From Mesaphorura yosii (Eukaryota; Arthropoda; Collembola; Poduromorpha; Tullbergiidae): a stretch of DNA of 64,000 bases. The stretch covers positions 1 through 64,000 of the forward strand of contig WIXG01000300.1 of assembly GCA_009869945.1 (NCBI GenBank). The letters run 5' to 3'. A model generated the notes under the pieces. That model had not been told where the DNA came from. It saw nothing but the letters and a program-made list of their open reading frames with translations, and did not search any database. Made by a program: the position numbers and the translations under genes. Every line of letters begins with the position of its first letter. Positions within the stretch are counted from its first letter, which is position 1. Shown one piece after another: positions 26,101-39,735 of this stretch.

Positions 26101-29100
26101 TCTCCATATGTAACAACATGAAACAACCGGCCAGATTCATTTATTGTTATGAACCATAAATTTGATTTGACTTGCGCATGAACTTGAAACGCATCTGCAC
26201 CAGCGAACAAAGGTACCACAATTACATGGCCAATGCAAGTTAAGTCACATATCGGAGTCGACTCGAATGATGTAACAATCGACTTTTACAACTGTGTTGA
26301 TTTTATGGAAGTTAAGAGAAGTTGTAAAAAGTCAAGGAGCCACATTTTACTGTGTAGACATCCAGAAGCTGAATTTTGTGTCTGAAATCCGGGTTTAGTA
26401 CTTGTACACTTGGCTCATTAAATTCCACATGGCCAAGCCATAAATCATTTTATCAATTAACCAATTAACTGCTAGTCATGGAATAAATTCAAATGGGCTT
26501 GGGAATTCTAAATATTCGTGTAGACATCTCAAAATAGCCGAAATTCTGAAGTCACAACAACAAATTGTTCACAATCACAAGTTAAAATGTCGAAACAAGG
26601 ATGGGTTTGGGCAACGCGAACTTGTAACGTGTCGCAATTGCAGTGCATTGTAGTTACGAGTGAAACTGTGGATTATGTATGGCAGTAGAGCCAACGTCTG
26701 CACTCGCGTTGTACAACTTAAGGACGCTTAATAATATGGCGGCATGCATAATGGTTTCATCATAAACTGACCTTTTATTTCTTATTATTGGAGTTGTGCA
26801 TAAATGAATGCCTAATACGTGTTATTATTGAGCCATGTAGCATTCTAAGTCTAGAGCAGCTTGAAGACTGAAGACGTACAAAACAGAGAGGGTTACTTCA
26901 GCTTGAGCTTGGTACCAATTATTGTGAGAAAATTAGAGGCACGTAACACATGCATTCTCCCTTGTCTCTCGTGTCTGCTGGACTGAGATTAATGTGATAA
27001 CTTATTATTATTAATTTCACCATCTGATACTTGCCTTTTACATTGTCATCACTTTAATTTATAACCGAATCCAAGAAATACAGCGTCGGAAGACAATCGA
27101 CATCTGAAGCCAGGGCCTCGCGCCTCTGAAGAAGTCGGGTGATTATTACAAAGTTTCGGCTTGACAGCTCAAACAACTTTATTTCACATTTGCCGTCTCA
27201 GTCTCTGTGGAGGTGGACCGTCGACTGAAGATGACTTGGACTTGTAATTTGATCTCTGCCGAAACGCAAATGAGCATATAATTATAGCGCCAGCTGTTTT
27301 GCAGTCTCCAGTTCGGGCGTAATAATGGCAAAGGTCACCGTAACCAACCAGTGCGATCTCGCTGGTTCCTGGGTAAAAACACTGGAACCACGTTAAAGGA
27401 ACCCGAACTCAAGTACGCTATGATTTTTAAGTACAAAAAATGTCTTCTGAGAAAGTAGTGAGAATCAGCGTTTTGAATTTGCTAACGAAAACAAACATAA
27501 ATTCCGATATCCATTTTTTGCTGTTATCATTCAAATCATCGCGTCGTCTTTCACCGTTTCTCATTTTCAATCAACAGGAGTATTGTCCTCGGAGTATTGC
27601 ACCGCGGTATTGTAGTAGCTGACTAGGCTACTTCGCGGGCTGTTCTCGCACCGCACCACGGGAGTAATGCAAATATTGTTACATTGCAGGTGAATGAAAT
27701 GGCTATTCATTATTTTCTTATAATTTAACAAAGTTTGTGTGTGTACTGTGTACCCTACTGCAAGGTCCTTGGTCTGAGTCCTCGTAGCCGTAAGTATGCA
27801 ATTCCAATCCAAAAATAAACTACGTAGTATCAAAATGAAGATCATCATCGCCGGCAATCCCTGTCTCACTCCTGCACTGTGAAGATAATAATAAATTTGG
27901 ATAAATAAAGAAATATGATCTGTGATGCAGAAGATGAAGATGCCGAAAAAAATGAATTTCCGTGAACAAAATACATTCATCCGTTCAGTGCATCAGTGCA
28001 TTTGTCATTTTTTCTAATCTATCAAAGATTTATACGTTTTTAAAAAAGAATTATGACTCGATGTGTTCATTTCGAATAATCAAGCGTTGGCATTTATCAA
28101 CCAACGCTGAGCTGCGATGGTGCGTATTCAGCCATTAAAATAATTCTCGAGCTCGAGAGATGAGACGGGAGATGAGAACGACATGCGAAGAATGATGAGG
28201 CTCAGGAGATTCGCCAAGAGGTGCTCTTTTCGACGTTAAGATGTCCAAATTTGGAATACACTCAGCCAGTGCTCAGGGTCTATATATAATTTACGACATT
28301 TTGCCACATCCATGCTGATTGTGTCGTTGTGCGTTCTGACGCTGTCTGTATAGATGTTTGTTTCTTGTGCACGTTTGGAAAAGCTTATTGGCTTCATATT
28401 TCCAATTTTCCTCGCGAACTTCGTAATCTCATAGAAATGAGTACACATTTCAGGAGCTTTCGTACTTTTTCTGCAAAATATTATTAGCTTCCTCCGCGAA
28501 GAAAGAAAAATGATATGCGATGATGATAATTATCCTCAAAAATTCTGCGTCACATTTGCATATTTGTACGAACCTCGTTTAGAATTTTTTGAATTCTTTT
28601 GTCTTATCACCTCATTTGTCTGTTATTTTGTTTTGTTTCTGGAATTGAATCCCATAATAATAGTGTTGAAGTTCTGTGCATCGCTCGCAGATGAACATAA
28701 ACACGAGGCCTCTAATTTTCTCCGTGTGCGCTTGCGCAGTGCGCGTACGCAGCAGTGGTTGATCTTCTTCCTTAATCTTGAACCTCATTTACCTCACAAC
28801 AAGAACTACTCAGACCAACTCGTCTAGATTTATTATACACCTTTATTTTGAAGTTGAAGTAAAGGAATGTATAATATTTTTCTCCGTGTGTTCATAATAA
28901 ATATTTCTGCCGTGTTTAAAAATTCCACACGAGATTGAAATAATTTAAAGTAGTCACAGTCAGTTGCTCGAAACCTGCCCTTATGAATAGTAGTTTTATT
29001 TCAATTGACTTTTGGTGTGGATTATCATTTTGGAGCATCGCAGCAGGAGTTGCTTGATGATGGCAGTGGCACGGTCTGCTCGCTCGGACTCGGACGTGTG

Positions 29101-30599
29101 TTGAGAACTTCCCTGATGAATGGCTCGTGCAACGCTGTAAATCTTTGAAAGAAATTCAGGTTTTTGTGGAATTCTGAATTGAGCGAGCGTACACAGTAGC
29201 TCGCTCATTTCGACTAATGATCATTCATTGAAGGTTTGGGTGGAATCCACCGCACGAAAATGCCAAAATTTATAGCAAACTTTCGAAATCTTGACAATCT
29301 TCAGGTGATTGAGTATTCTTTTATTTTCATTCTGGTTTCCACCCGAAATGAGTTCGAGTAATTGGCTCTACATATTTAACGTGCTTGTTCTCGCATTAAA
29401 GCCAAGTAATTAGTCGGACATTTTTTTTGTCGTTACACCCTTCCACACTTGAGATAAATGTAGCAACGAATATTTGAGCGGTAAAAGAAAGGTAAATGAC
29501 TGCTCTCAACTTCTGTTTCTCCCAGTCATAACAATACGAGCAACAGCGAGTCAAAGCGGCATTCGAATGAGAGATTCAGTGCAGAAATTAAAATCTAACA
29601 AATTGCCAATTTATGAACTCGCTGAGCTTGTGCTCTGTAGCGCCAGCGTCTGATTGAGCCCTGCATTGCCAGCAACGTTGTAAAAATTTAAGTATCTCGC
29701 CCCGGTTGCAGCTTGCTCGAAGCTGAAAAGAGATCCGGTCCCTGATTAAATATCTTAGCAGTCATTATACGAAATAAATTACAAAACCTGTACAATGATT
29801 AGCCCTTTACTTACATGTGAAACTCATTTAAGAGCCCTCCGATCGATTATAAAGCCCAGCAAATTAAGTACTGTAAATCTGACGTTATCTTTATTAGCAT
29901 TAGCAAAGTAGCATGCTTTGTGATTATTAACGCGACTCGCTTCATCATCATCAGAGGCGTAATTACGAATCTCGGAAAATCGAATTTACAGCATTCTTGA
30001 GCCTGAACAAGAGCCAGAAGTCGTAACAGCCATAAACAAACAAGAGCACAATTATTTTATCACAGCATTCCATCAATCTCAGCTTTTATTTAGCACACGT
30101 GAACAATAACTCGGTATTTGCCATTTACCGTGATGAGATAATTACGCACGTCCTGAATGGCTGTTTTAAAAGTGTTTAGTTTAGAACTTTGCATAATAGT
30201 GTCACAAGTGCCAAGTGCGTGTGCTCCGTTTATGGCGTTACTGGATCACAATATTTATTCTCTTCTGAAATTGCGATAAATTGCCAATAAAATGGTTTTA
30301 TACGCTGCATGGCGTGGTTCGTTCCCTCGTGCAATTGCAATGTGCATCGCGTATTGTAAAACCACTTTCGTTTTCTTGTTGTCCATTTCCCCACCGCCAA
30401 GAGGTGTCCACGGCCTTATATGGCGGCTGCGCTCCTCATACGGAAACATTTCCTATTTTAAATTTGACAACTTGAGTCAAGGCGAGCTCGATCTTCTGCC
30501 GTGTCTTGTCGCCTTTGCGATGCGTGATGGAAGGCATGCTCGATGATATAATATAGGCCGTCGTATTCTTCTTCGAAGATCCACAGCCACCACGGATGA

Positions 30600-31073
30600 A
30601 TGAGAGGCAAAACGTTTTATTGTGAGTGTCGTTTTTTCTTCCGAACTCCTTTATATGGTCACCACCAAATTAAAATACTGAAGAGATCCATATTTTCGTA
30701 TCCTCAACAGCCAGCGTCAAGTCAACAACCTGAGAAGGTTTACTTACCTTTTTGTCCTTTTGCTGATATGGGACGCACGTGCCCGACCAGACCAGGCTGA
30801 CCAGAATGGGCAACGACCGATTCTGATCCAATATCAGCGCTCATGTATCATAACACCATGTAAGTCATGCCGCGGCTGCGGCCGCAGACGGGGTCCATAC
30901 CGTCGCCTATTAACGGTGTTGTTGGTTACTCCTTACTCGACACTGGTATCATGTTCCTGGCTGTAGCACAGAAAAAGGGCACCCGTATAAGGGTATCTTC
31001 GAACTCCGACAACAAAGTTTATGATACATGGGTTTGTCGGTACCAAATTTGGGTTGAAGGAAATATTCTGTAA
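30600..31073 (+). pseudogene. Protein-like stretch with interruptions, family unknown
   Basis: One reading frame runs from about 30600 to 31073 with a few internal interruptions. The best piece is a 68-codon frame from 30867 with pieces such as PINGVVGYSLLDTGIMFLAV, AQKKGTRIRVSS and TWVCRYQIWVEGN, whose mixture of residues is more protein-like than other frames nearby. The same frame upstream reads PEWATTDSDPISALMYH. I do not recognise the family. It may be a decayed gene piece or a chance open region; no splice sites or polyadenylation signal tie it to a gene. Confidence 0.2.
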
Positions 31074-34000
31074 CAGTGTACCCTTGCCCGTGAACCTTGC
31101 GACTACTTTCGATTTCATTCATTCATCAAGTCAGGACTGGACAGGTAAGACGATGTATCGGTGTGCTGTGTCAGTAATTGTTTCCTAATGGAACACCACC
31201 TTCTTGAATGAAGTCGGGTTCGAATTTCTTTCTGAGCGACCGAGCTGAAAAAGGTTCCGTTCATAAACTCTCGCTCTCGGTATCACTCATGCCCAGCTGA
31301 TCGAAAAAGGTTCGTCCACATGGCAAGGAGGCCGTGTGGGTGTTCGATCACCAAATATAACCTGCCACTAATTTGTCGACTCTATATTTGTAGTTTGCAC
31401 ACCTGCTTTGGCTCAATGCATTCCTAATTATCACTCAAAGCGAACGCGGCGCGTCCGTGTGTGCCGAGGAGTGTGAAGTAAACCATAGTCGGATGACATA
31501 ATGACCGACCGATGAAAAAGGAATTCCATAATCCATATCGGGCGCGTATTTCCAATTTCTGACAATAACCTTCCTCAACGCCTGATTTCCTTATATAAAC
31601 TGGTGCGTATCAATTCCATAAACGGACGAATGTAAACAAATACGCGCACGCGTGCTACGGTGCTTTAAATACAAAGATTTACAGTTTTCACTCAATCTAT
31701 TTAAGGGCAATGCGTACTTGGAAACGTAAAGTTGTATTTGGTAGTAAATGCAATTGTTCTGATGCCCAATACAAATTTCATTTGCCTTTCGAAGTCAGCA
31801 TCAACGCGCGGTCATGATCATGATCTGTCATTCCGCGCTGCAATGCATTGCTGCTCGTACGCACATTTTTCTTTATTTATGGAAATGGAATTTGACATTG
31901 ACTTTGAGAATGGAAATGGATACCGTGCATCGCACTGTACTGTGGCAAGTGAAGCGCGTAACAGAATCCTCGCGTAAGTAATTTCGTATTCCCAGCATCG
32001 TTTAATTCCTCAACTTACTACAGATTACCTTTCAGATTAAAAGGCCCAATTATCAATCACTTTCGCCAACCAGCTTTTAGTGCCTCTGTTCGTGTTCGTG
32101 TCCGCCGTTCCGTTTTTGAAAGCACTCACTCCATTCTTATTCTTCGTCTGAGGCATTTTATTCATGACGACCCCAACATTGCATTGCATAAGAAGAAGGA
32201 TTGCTTCTTCAAAGTGACGACGGACGCAATAACTCTTCACAGGAAAAAAGTAGCCAAGCCGAAGTGAACAAACAGAATCGCAGACTCGGACTCAAGATAA
32301 CCTGCCGTATGTTGCATACTTATTAGTAACACTTTCAGGCTAAGTAATGCGTTCATGCACGATTTTTTCTTTATTGTATTGTGATAGTCCATTGCACTTT
32401 CCAGCCGATGGAAAATCCAAGTTCATTCTCTCTTTCGCTGCTACTGCTAAGCATATTTGATTAATTAATACACACAACCATCGAACTCCGCCGAAAAAAA
32501 GTAAGCTCGTTGCAGCCGTAAGTAAGAAATTCCATTATCGCAATTATAGTATTTCGTCGAAACCTTGTCCAGTCCGGCCCGGAGACTAAAGTGAAGTGGC
32601 TTAATACGCTTTTAAAAGGTTATTAAATATTTATCAATGCAGATTGCAGTGCATGTGCAATATTTTGATCTCTTGAAGTCGTTCGTCTCTCGTTTTCTTC
32701 TGGCGTCGTGCAATTAGTAACCGTCGTAAATACTGGCATACACTTCGCATTCATCCTTTGAAGCCTCTGCATATAAAAGAGTGATCAAATTTCAATGGAA
32801 CTGGTTTCCTGGTGATACTTCTTCTGTTTACAATTGGTAAACTGTTGTACTCGCAAGAAAAAAAAACAGAATTACATAAAATAAGAGCTAAATAGACCAT
32901 GGCCCGAGAGCGCATGAAATAACACTAGTACTGAGGGCAGAAAAGACACTACTAATAACTCGCCTTCCCGTAATTAATGCAGGTGCAATCAGTTCGAAGA
33001 GTCAAGTCCGTGTCAGAAGAAGACAAAGGAATCAAGTTTCCTCTGCTTTGAGATGAGATTTTAAGTAGGATTTTATAGAGAAATAAAGTTTCGACCGTGG
33101 CTGCATAAAATTCCAACAACAATGTTTCACAAAGAATCCGGAGGTTTATAACTTCTTCGTCTTAATAAACTTTACTGGCTGCAACTTGACTTGCAAGGTG
33201 TGTCCCGCGATGTGACAGACAACATTCAACCTTCGGGGTTCATTCCGGTAAAATAAAACTAGAAAGCCGTGGTTGTGTTGTGGTTTATGCATTCTCAATG
33301 AAGTAGTAAGCAGTACTAAACGTGAGCTTTGAAAAGTGATACAAATTCCACATTTTTCTGAAAATTGTAGGTTTTAATGAGTTTTATCTGCTGATGTGGC
33401 CCTTGGCTGCATCTTCAGAAGCGGAGAGTGACCATCAGCTCTGGATCTTTTTAATCCCGGCCCACACCAGAAAAATGTTCGTAACGTACCCATACAATTA
33501 ATTCACGAAATACGGAATGCACATTTGCGTACTTTGAATCTAACTGCTGATGAATATTTTACGTGGATAGACACTCGCGGTGCTACATAACAAACAACAT
33601 CGCACGCGGGCAAAATTGATAATCATCATAATCACATGAAGGGTGGTTAACAATCTGGGAATTATGCAGAAATTTGTGGCCACGCTCGCTCCTACATTAC
33701 TGCACTGTGATTGACAATTACAACATCACATCAGACAACAATGCGAGCACCAGCACAGAGCGCACCAACAAAAAGAAGTTCTGCTCGTACCAGGTCATTA
33801 AGTTTTGATGTGGCTCACGGCAATAATGAGTGGATGGATGATCGACTGACGTGAAAAGGGTGCCTGACTTGAGCTCGTTCAGCGGTGTGCACTATGAGTC
33901 CGGCTTGGACTCCGAGTATAAATCAGGAATGCATTTTAATCATTGGGCTGATCTTGACTTGATGCCTGAGCAGGTTCGCTCTGAAGTCAGCGGCATTTCA

Positions 34001-37000
34001 TTTGCATACCGGATTACCACCAGCATCAAGCTCAGCAGCGCAACAGAACGCCTGGCTTTGCATGGATTCAAAATTAAGTTGGTAATTTATACTTGTTATG
34101 GGCTGCTTATTTTGCTATTGCAGGTAATTGCAAGGTAGCTGTGCAATATTGGTAAAATCTGCGCGTACATTCGTATAATTATTGAATTACTGTGATTTAA
34201 AACAATAAAAGAGCACGGTAGAGTGAAATCAAATAGCTCAAAGCGTCAAACTGCCATTACGATGCCAGATGCAAATAACGCACCAGAGAGTAAAAATATT
34301 TTAGACATTTGTCGCAGCACGTACAAGCCGGAGCCAGGTCTCGGCCGTGTTATTCAAATTCTAATTTGTGGTGTGATGTGATTTGCTGTTTGCACCAACT
34401 AGCAACTTTTTACGTCGAGTTTTTTGCATGAGGCCTGGTGTGCTTGGTGCTTGTGCTTTCGAATGATAATTTTTTGCCATGAGCGCGAGCCTTGCTCTTG
34501 CCTTCACATTAGCATTAGCATTAAACATGCAAAAGCACGGATTGCAAGATGCCTGATTGTAATAATGATGGTTCCGCCCACCCACCAAAATCTCATGAAG
34601 ATTTATCTGAACGCAATTCTCATTCGTTGGACGGGATTGTTATTATTATCCTACAGCGCAATTGTGCCGTGCGTAAATCGCATTTGCAAACGCGACGGCG
34701 GTTGTCTGTGGACACCAAGTCAGCGCAGTGAGAAGACAGGACGTTGCAGTAGTGAAAGAGCACTGTCCTCTCCGTCGCACTTGAATGAAATCTTCAACAT
34801 CTGTGCCTCGCCTGCATCTGCATCGGGTGAAATAAATTTCACTAAGTCCTAATCCGTGTATTTATTTTCTCAGCTTCTTGAAAGTCGAAATGGAGACTAA
34901 TTTCAAGATAATTCATTCTTCCTCGTGCACAATGCCAGATCCGTACTTATCTTGCGTGAAAATGTGATGTATACATTCTTGCCTTTGGTTTATGCTGTGA
35001 AATATTAGAACATACGATGACAAGGCAAGACAAAACAAAGTCCGAGCCAAGTCATTTGATTTATAAAGTATATCACCTTGCCAGCAATGCAATGCATTTG
35101 CATTTTATTGAATTTGAAAATCTGTGGGACTTTTTCGTGTGTTCCTTATCTTTCTCTCATGTTTTACAGCTCTTTGGTTTCCAAATTTGTATTTGGGAGT
35201 TTGAGCTTGATTTCTGCTGCCTTCATCGTGCTTGGGTGTAAAATGGACTGCTGAATGGAGTTCACATTTTATTGCGCATACAAATTCGAAATATTTGTGC
35301 ATGTACACTACGTTTCATTTGCATAAATAAAGTTCCATGTTACGCCTTACATGATTTTCTAGGTGCTAGCTGGGCTGAGTTGAAAGGTGTGGAGTGTAGA
35401 GCAGAGAGGATCACGTTTCTTCGCTCTGCATTTAAGGAAATGGTACAAAATTATGTTAAAAAGAACATTCATCATTGTTAGAGTTGACAGATCTCGGCAG
35501 TCCTGGCAATTTTGTGATGTCCCATGCAGAGGAATTTGCACACGAAATTCGGCTTTGGGAATTCTGCGTGGGTCAAGAGAGTTTGCATCCTGACTGGTGA
35601 TGTATGTCGCCTGTGTGACCCATGATCCCAAGTTCACTCCTTCAACGAACGTCGTGGGCAAGTGAGCCTAATTTGCTTGACTTGTCACACAATGCGTGAA
35701 TGGGTAATTCAATACCTGCGACGTACGAGCGTACGACGTGCATGCCTCTGGTGGACAGAACAATGTAAACTCCCAATTATATGCATACTTAACGAATAAC
35801 CTGTACAGCATTCCTGAAATTCTATTTTTAGCGTCACTGCACAGAAATTAGTTGTGGAGGTCAACGTGGTACGCGTACACAGCGCAGTCGCAGCTCGGAC
35901 TCCAATTACGACAATGTCATTTTTCTTAACACAAAGTTGCAGGTTGCAGGTGCATTTGCCAGGGTGGTCCTTCCTCGCCTGGCTGTGGTTTTTCGGTTGG
36001 CTCAGACTCGACTCGGACTTGGACTCACATTGACCCCATGCCTGTGCAATCTTTCTAACTTCTCAGTGCACTCTGCGTAGATTTTTGTTCTTTATTAGCA
36101 TTATTTATAAAGTGTTGTGTTGTATCAAGATGAAATATCGACGACGCTTCGTTTTCATTGCTCTGAAATCTGAATGTAGATTGTAACATGATTCTCATCT
36201 CCATGTGAGAAAATACTATTAACCTTTACAGCACTTTGCAATGCAGTATGAGGCCTAGATTTATATCAGCAACTTTTCATAAAGTAATGTGGCTTGTGCA
36301 TTATGTAATGAGACGTATCACATAATTTTTCGTATCTCCAGAAAGCAGAGCAGTGAGCGAGTTAATGCTGAGCGAAAGAAAATATCCGTAACACGAGATG
36401 AGATAGTCGTGATCCCTGCGAACTTGGAGCATGATGGAAATAACCATAAAAGCATATTACAGGATCCCGCTCAAGGCTTTATTTTCTCTCTACTGCTCTG
36501 GCTCACTTTCTGCATAACGAGGCAGGAAGGTTCGAAGTTGTCGAAATAAGTCATCCAACAATCCACATGAATTGTGTATCAGTTTTATCACTTTTCCTGC
36601 GCGCATCCAAATTTGTCTTACGCTTCTTAACACGTTCATAAAAAGTATGATGATGAGAGCCTAGATGGAAAGATGAATATTTTAATATGCTTTGGCTCCA
36701 GTTTCACATTTTTTCAGGTTAACCGTGATATACCGAGCTGTGGTCTCACTAAATTCTAATTATTCAATTAATTGCGTTGCGGAGGTAAGAAGATTAGATT
36801 CGAGTTTCGACGCAGTAATATATTGAAGATCAGCCACACACAAAGGCCATAAAGAACCACCGCAGTATCCACACACCACCGCCTTTATTTTCGACTTGAG
36901 CACCGTAGCGAATAGTGTTGGTCACGGATGAGGAGGCTGAACTGTCAGGCACAGCAAGAATTTTGACAAATTGCTGCGATGCGCAAAGAATCCATACCAT

Positions 37001-39625
37001 GCTTTGCGTGAATAGGTGGATTTTAAGCCGTTGAATCCAAACTCGTCATCAGTCGTCAGTGGAACTCTCCAGTAGTCCGGCAGTCCAGTCATGGGATGAC
37101 CGATTTCATGCACGGTGTTAAAACAAAAGACAGAATTTTTCCCACAAAAATAAATAATTGCAATGTCAAGCTTTTGGCACGTAAACGCAATATTCAAGCT
37201 CGTTTTTTGTCGGCGATGTGACATTGAATTAATTATCTGGAGAGAAACTCAATAAATCACGCTGCCTCACTCTTGTAATTGTATTATTCACAATTGCGCA
37301 AATTTGTCAAGTGTTTTTGTATTCCGTGAATTCTTAATTGTCACGTACGTGCGTACTACTCTCAGGACGAGACAAGGGTCGAAGTCGAAAATTCGGCATA
37401 TCTTGACTGCGGCAACTGAAGCTTAGGAATATTAAACTCCATCTTTTCATTCATTGAAATTCCAATCAAATGAAGTTGTTCACTATTGCGTCAAATGCGT
37501 CAATTTTTTTCGTCTGCACACTTCGGGTCAAATGTTTGACTCATAATTTATTAATAGAGATTAACTAAAATCAATAGAATCTTCTGCGCGCTTGTCAAAT
37601 TACGTCGTAGAGGACTTCGATATTGGATTTTTATTCGTGCATGCGAGATGCAAGCATATTTAAGCTTCGTTTCAATCCTAAATTAATTCAGGACTCTGGA
37701 CCAGAAACTTATTTCATAGCTGCTACTTGCACTCAGTGACCTGACTTCCCATTCCTTTAATATTGCTTGAACTTGTCGAATTAAAATTTACAGCACAAAG
37801 GCACCCTTTTGCTCGAGCGTACGTGAGCTGGCTACCTTTCTGGTTCCACACCATCAGCAAAGCAGCAGAGAAATGTGCGGGAGCAAATTAGAATACATCA
37901 GACGTCTTCTTCTCGAAGGAGGTTCAGCTGCACAAAAAACGCAAAAGATAAAGTATCGAATGACAAACAAGCAAATTATTCATGGGATTGAATTTTAAAT
38001 CAGTTTATAAGCTAATCAAACACTGCAGTGCAGTGCTGCGCAAGGATACGATACCGAAATATAAATTACCGCAGACAAGTTGGTAATAAAATGAGATGTA
38101 CAGAGTCACATCAATTTCACATGGCGTCAGCAGAGAGCTGCACAGAGTGTTGTGTGATTGTTTTAGATTGCAATCTCCTCACTTGCTTGATATTCACACA
38201 TGAGAACAGCAGGTGACAATAAAACGAATAATATTATCGTAACGGCAATAAATCTATGCACTTGACAGCCGTGAGCCAAGACTAAGCCAAAGCTCTTGTC
38301 TTTCCTTAGTTTAACTTTGACTTTTTCAAGTTCGTTTCTCCAAACATGCTGGCTGATGAATTGAACTGAAGGACCTTCGCTTTGTATCTGATCTCGTGCT
38401 ATGCCATCGGTTCTTGAGTCTTCGATGTCCGCAGAACAGCAGCAGAACTTGTTCGTTTTTCCTCCGTGTTAGGATTCCCATTTCCAATTCTGGGCCTTTG
38501 ACATAAAATAAATGGGCTCCGTCTTCAAGACCTGAATTAGCTTATCTCTAATTCAAATCTGCTACCAGGTTTGAAAATAAAGCAATTAAAATTGGAACAA
38601 GATGCAAGAAGCAAGATACATGCAAGCCTTTAAAGCAGATGCCTGAAGTAATCGTGGTGTACACACACTGTGCTTTTACTGCAAAGGATTGCATGACTTC
38701 TGGTCTTTTGTACAAAACCCTGTCCATTTTTTTAGAAAACGAGCTTTGGTAATTAAGAGCCAAGAATTTGTACTGCAACCCAAGCGTGGTTCACGAAGTG
38801 CAGTTATTCTGCTTCATTCTCATGCTTCGTGCACGAAGAGTTCTTGCATCAATAATTCTTATTTGTTAAATGAGAATCAGACACGGCAAGCAACGCAATT
38901 GTGATCGCTTAATGAGTTTAATGGCCGATTATCTAGCAAATTAACATAATCATTTTTTGCTACTTACTCCACCTGCCTTCTGCCTGCCGCCGCTGGACTG
39001 CAGCCAAGGAACAAACTAAATTGGTGCTTGCCGCAATCGAGTTTGAGATCGAGTCAGTCACGCGAGCATTATTCTTCTTGTGATGTGGTCAGTAAGTAGC
39101 TCTAGCCTAATTTTGTTAAATTTTAAGGACTGAACGGGAATCGGGCTGAGAAATCGAATACTGTACGCTGAGTTGCGGGATCTAAATATTAAGCTTGGCT
39201 GAAATGAACTACAAGAGCCTGAAATCCGCAACGAACCAATTAAATTGGCTACAGAGTTCGGGCAATGCCCAATAATATCAATTCAGCAGTCCTGTGCAAG
39301 ACGAGGTCCATTCTTCTTCTTCTCATTCTCTCGGTCCATTTCTAAAGGAGAATGCGCATCAATCGCTTTGCTTGTATTATTGCAAGAAGAGTCGAAGCTG
39401 CAGCCGCAACTAATCAGCTCTTATTGATGATTTCGCATTCCATTGACTTATGAATCGATATTTTTCACTTTCCGACTGCTGCTGTGCTGTATCATCGCCA
39501 TTATGCGCGGTATCGTGTGTCATTGTGTGCTGGATGAGATAAAAACACTGGCGGCAACTAGTTAGCGAGTTAATACTGCTGATTAATACACTTGCACAGA
39601 CAGAAGCTCGACTGTGAACAGGCGA

Positions 39626-39735
39626 GTATTTGCCTTGTCAGTGCGCCTGTTAAATTGCAAACGCAGCCGCAGCAAGACATCTTTACTCTTCAACAGGTAT
39701 TTGCCTTGTCACTCCTCTGACCAACGCAAACGCAG
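39626..39735 (+). repeat. Degenerate direct repeat, two copies about 70 bp apart
   Basis: GTATTTGCCTTGTCA occurs at 39626-39640 and again at 39697-39711 (offset 71). GCAAACGCAG follows each copy, at 39657-39666 and 39726-39735 (offset 69). Two collinear exact blocks with nearly the same offset point to an old local duplication of a unit of about 70 bp, since diverged between the blocks. Confidence 0.6.

Noticed and set aside
26613-26656. GTGCATTGTAGTT matches the first 13 bases of miR-33
   Set aside because: No miRNA-like hairpin forms: the downstream arm lacks the complementary strand and the upstream pairing is only about nine bases around a wide loop. Treated as a chance seed match.
27567-27980. 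137-codon open frame on the minus strand
   Set aside because: Composition is irregular, no domain or signal is recognisable, and no splice or polyadenylation context supports it.
28145-28158. 14 bp perfect palindromes (also at 11066-11079 and 51271-51284)
   Set aside because: About four such palindromes are expected by chance in 64 kb, so they are not individually meaningful.
31211-31225. GGGTTCGAATT, resembling a tRNA T-loop
   Set aside because: No matching acceptor, D or anticodon arms could be placed around it on the plus strand.
34424-34852. 142-codon open frame on the plus strand
   Set aside because: Uses an unconvincing start, reads as random residues, and overlaps open frames on other strands and phases. 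Open by chance.
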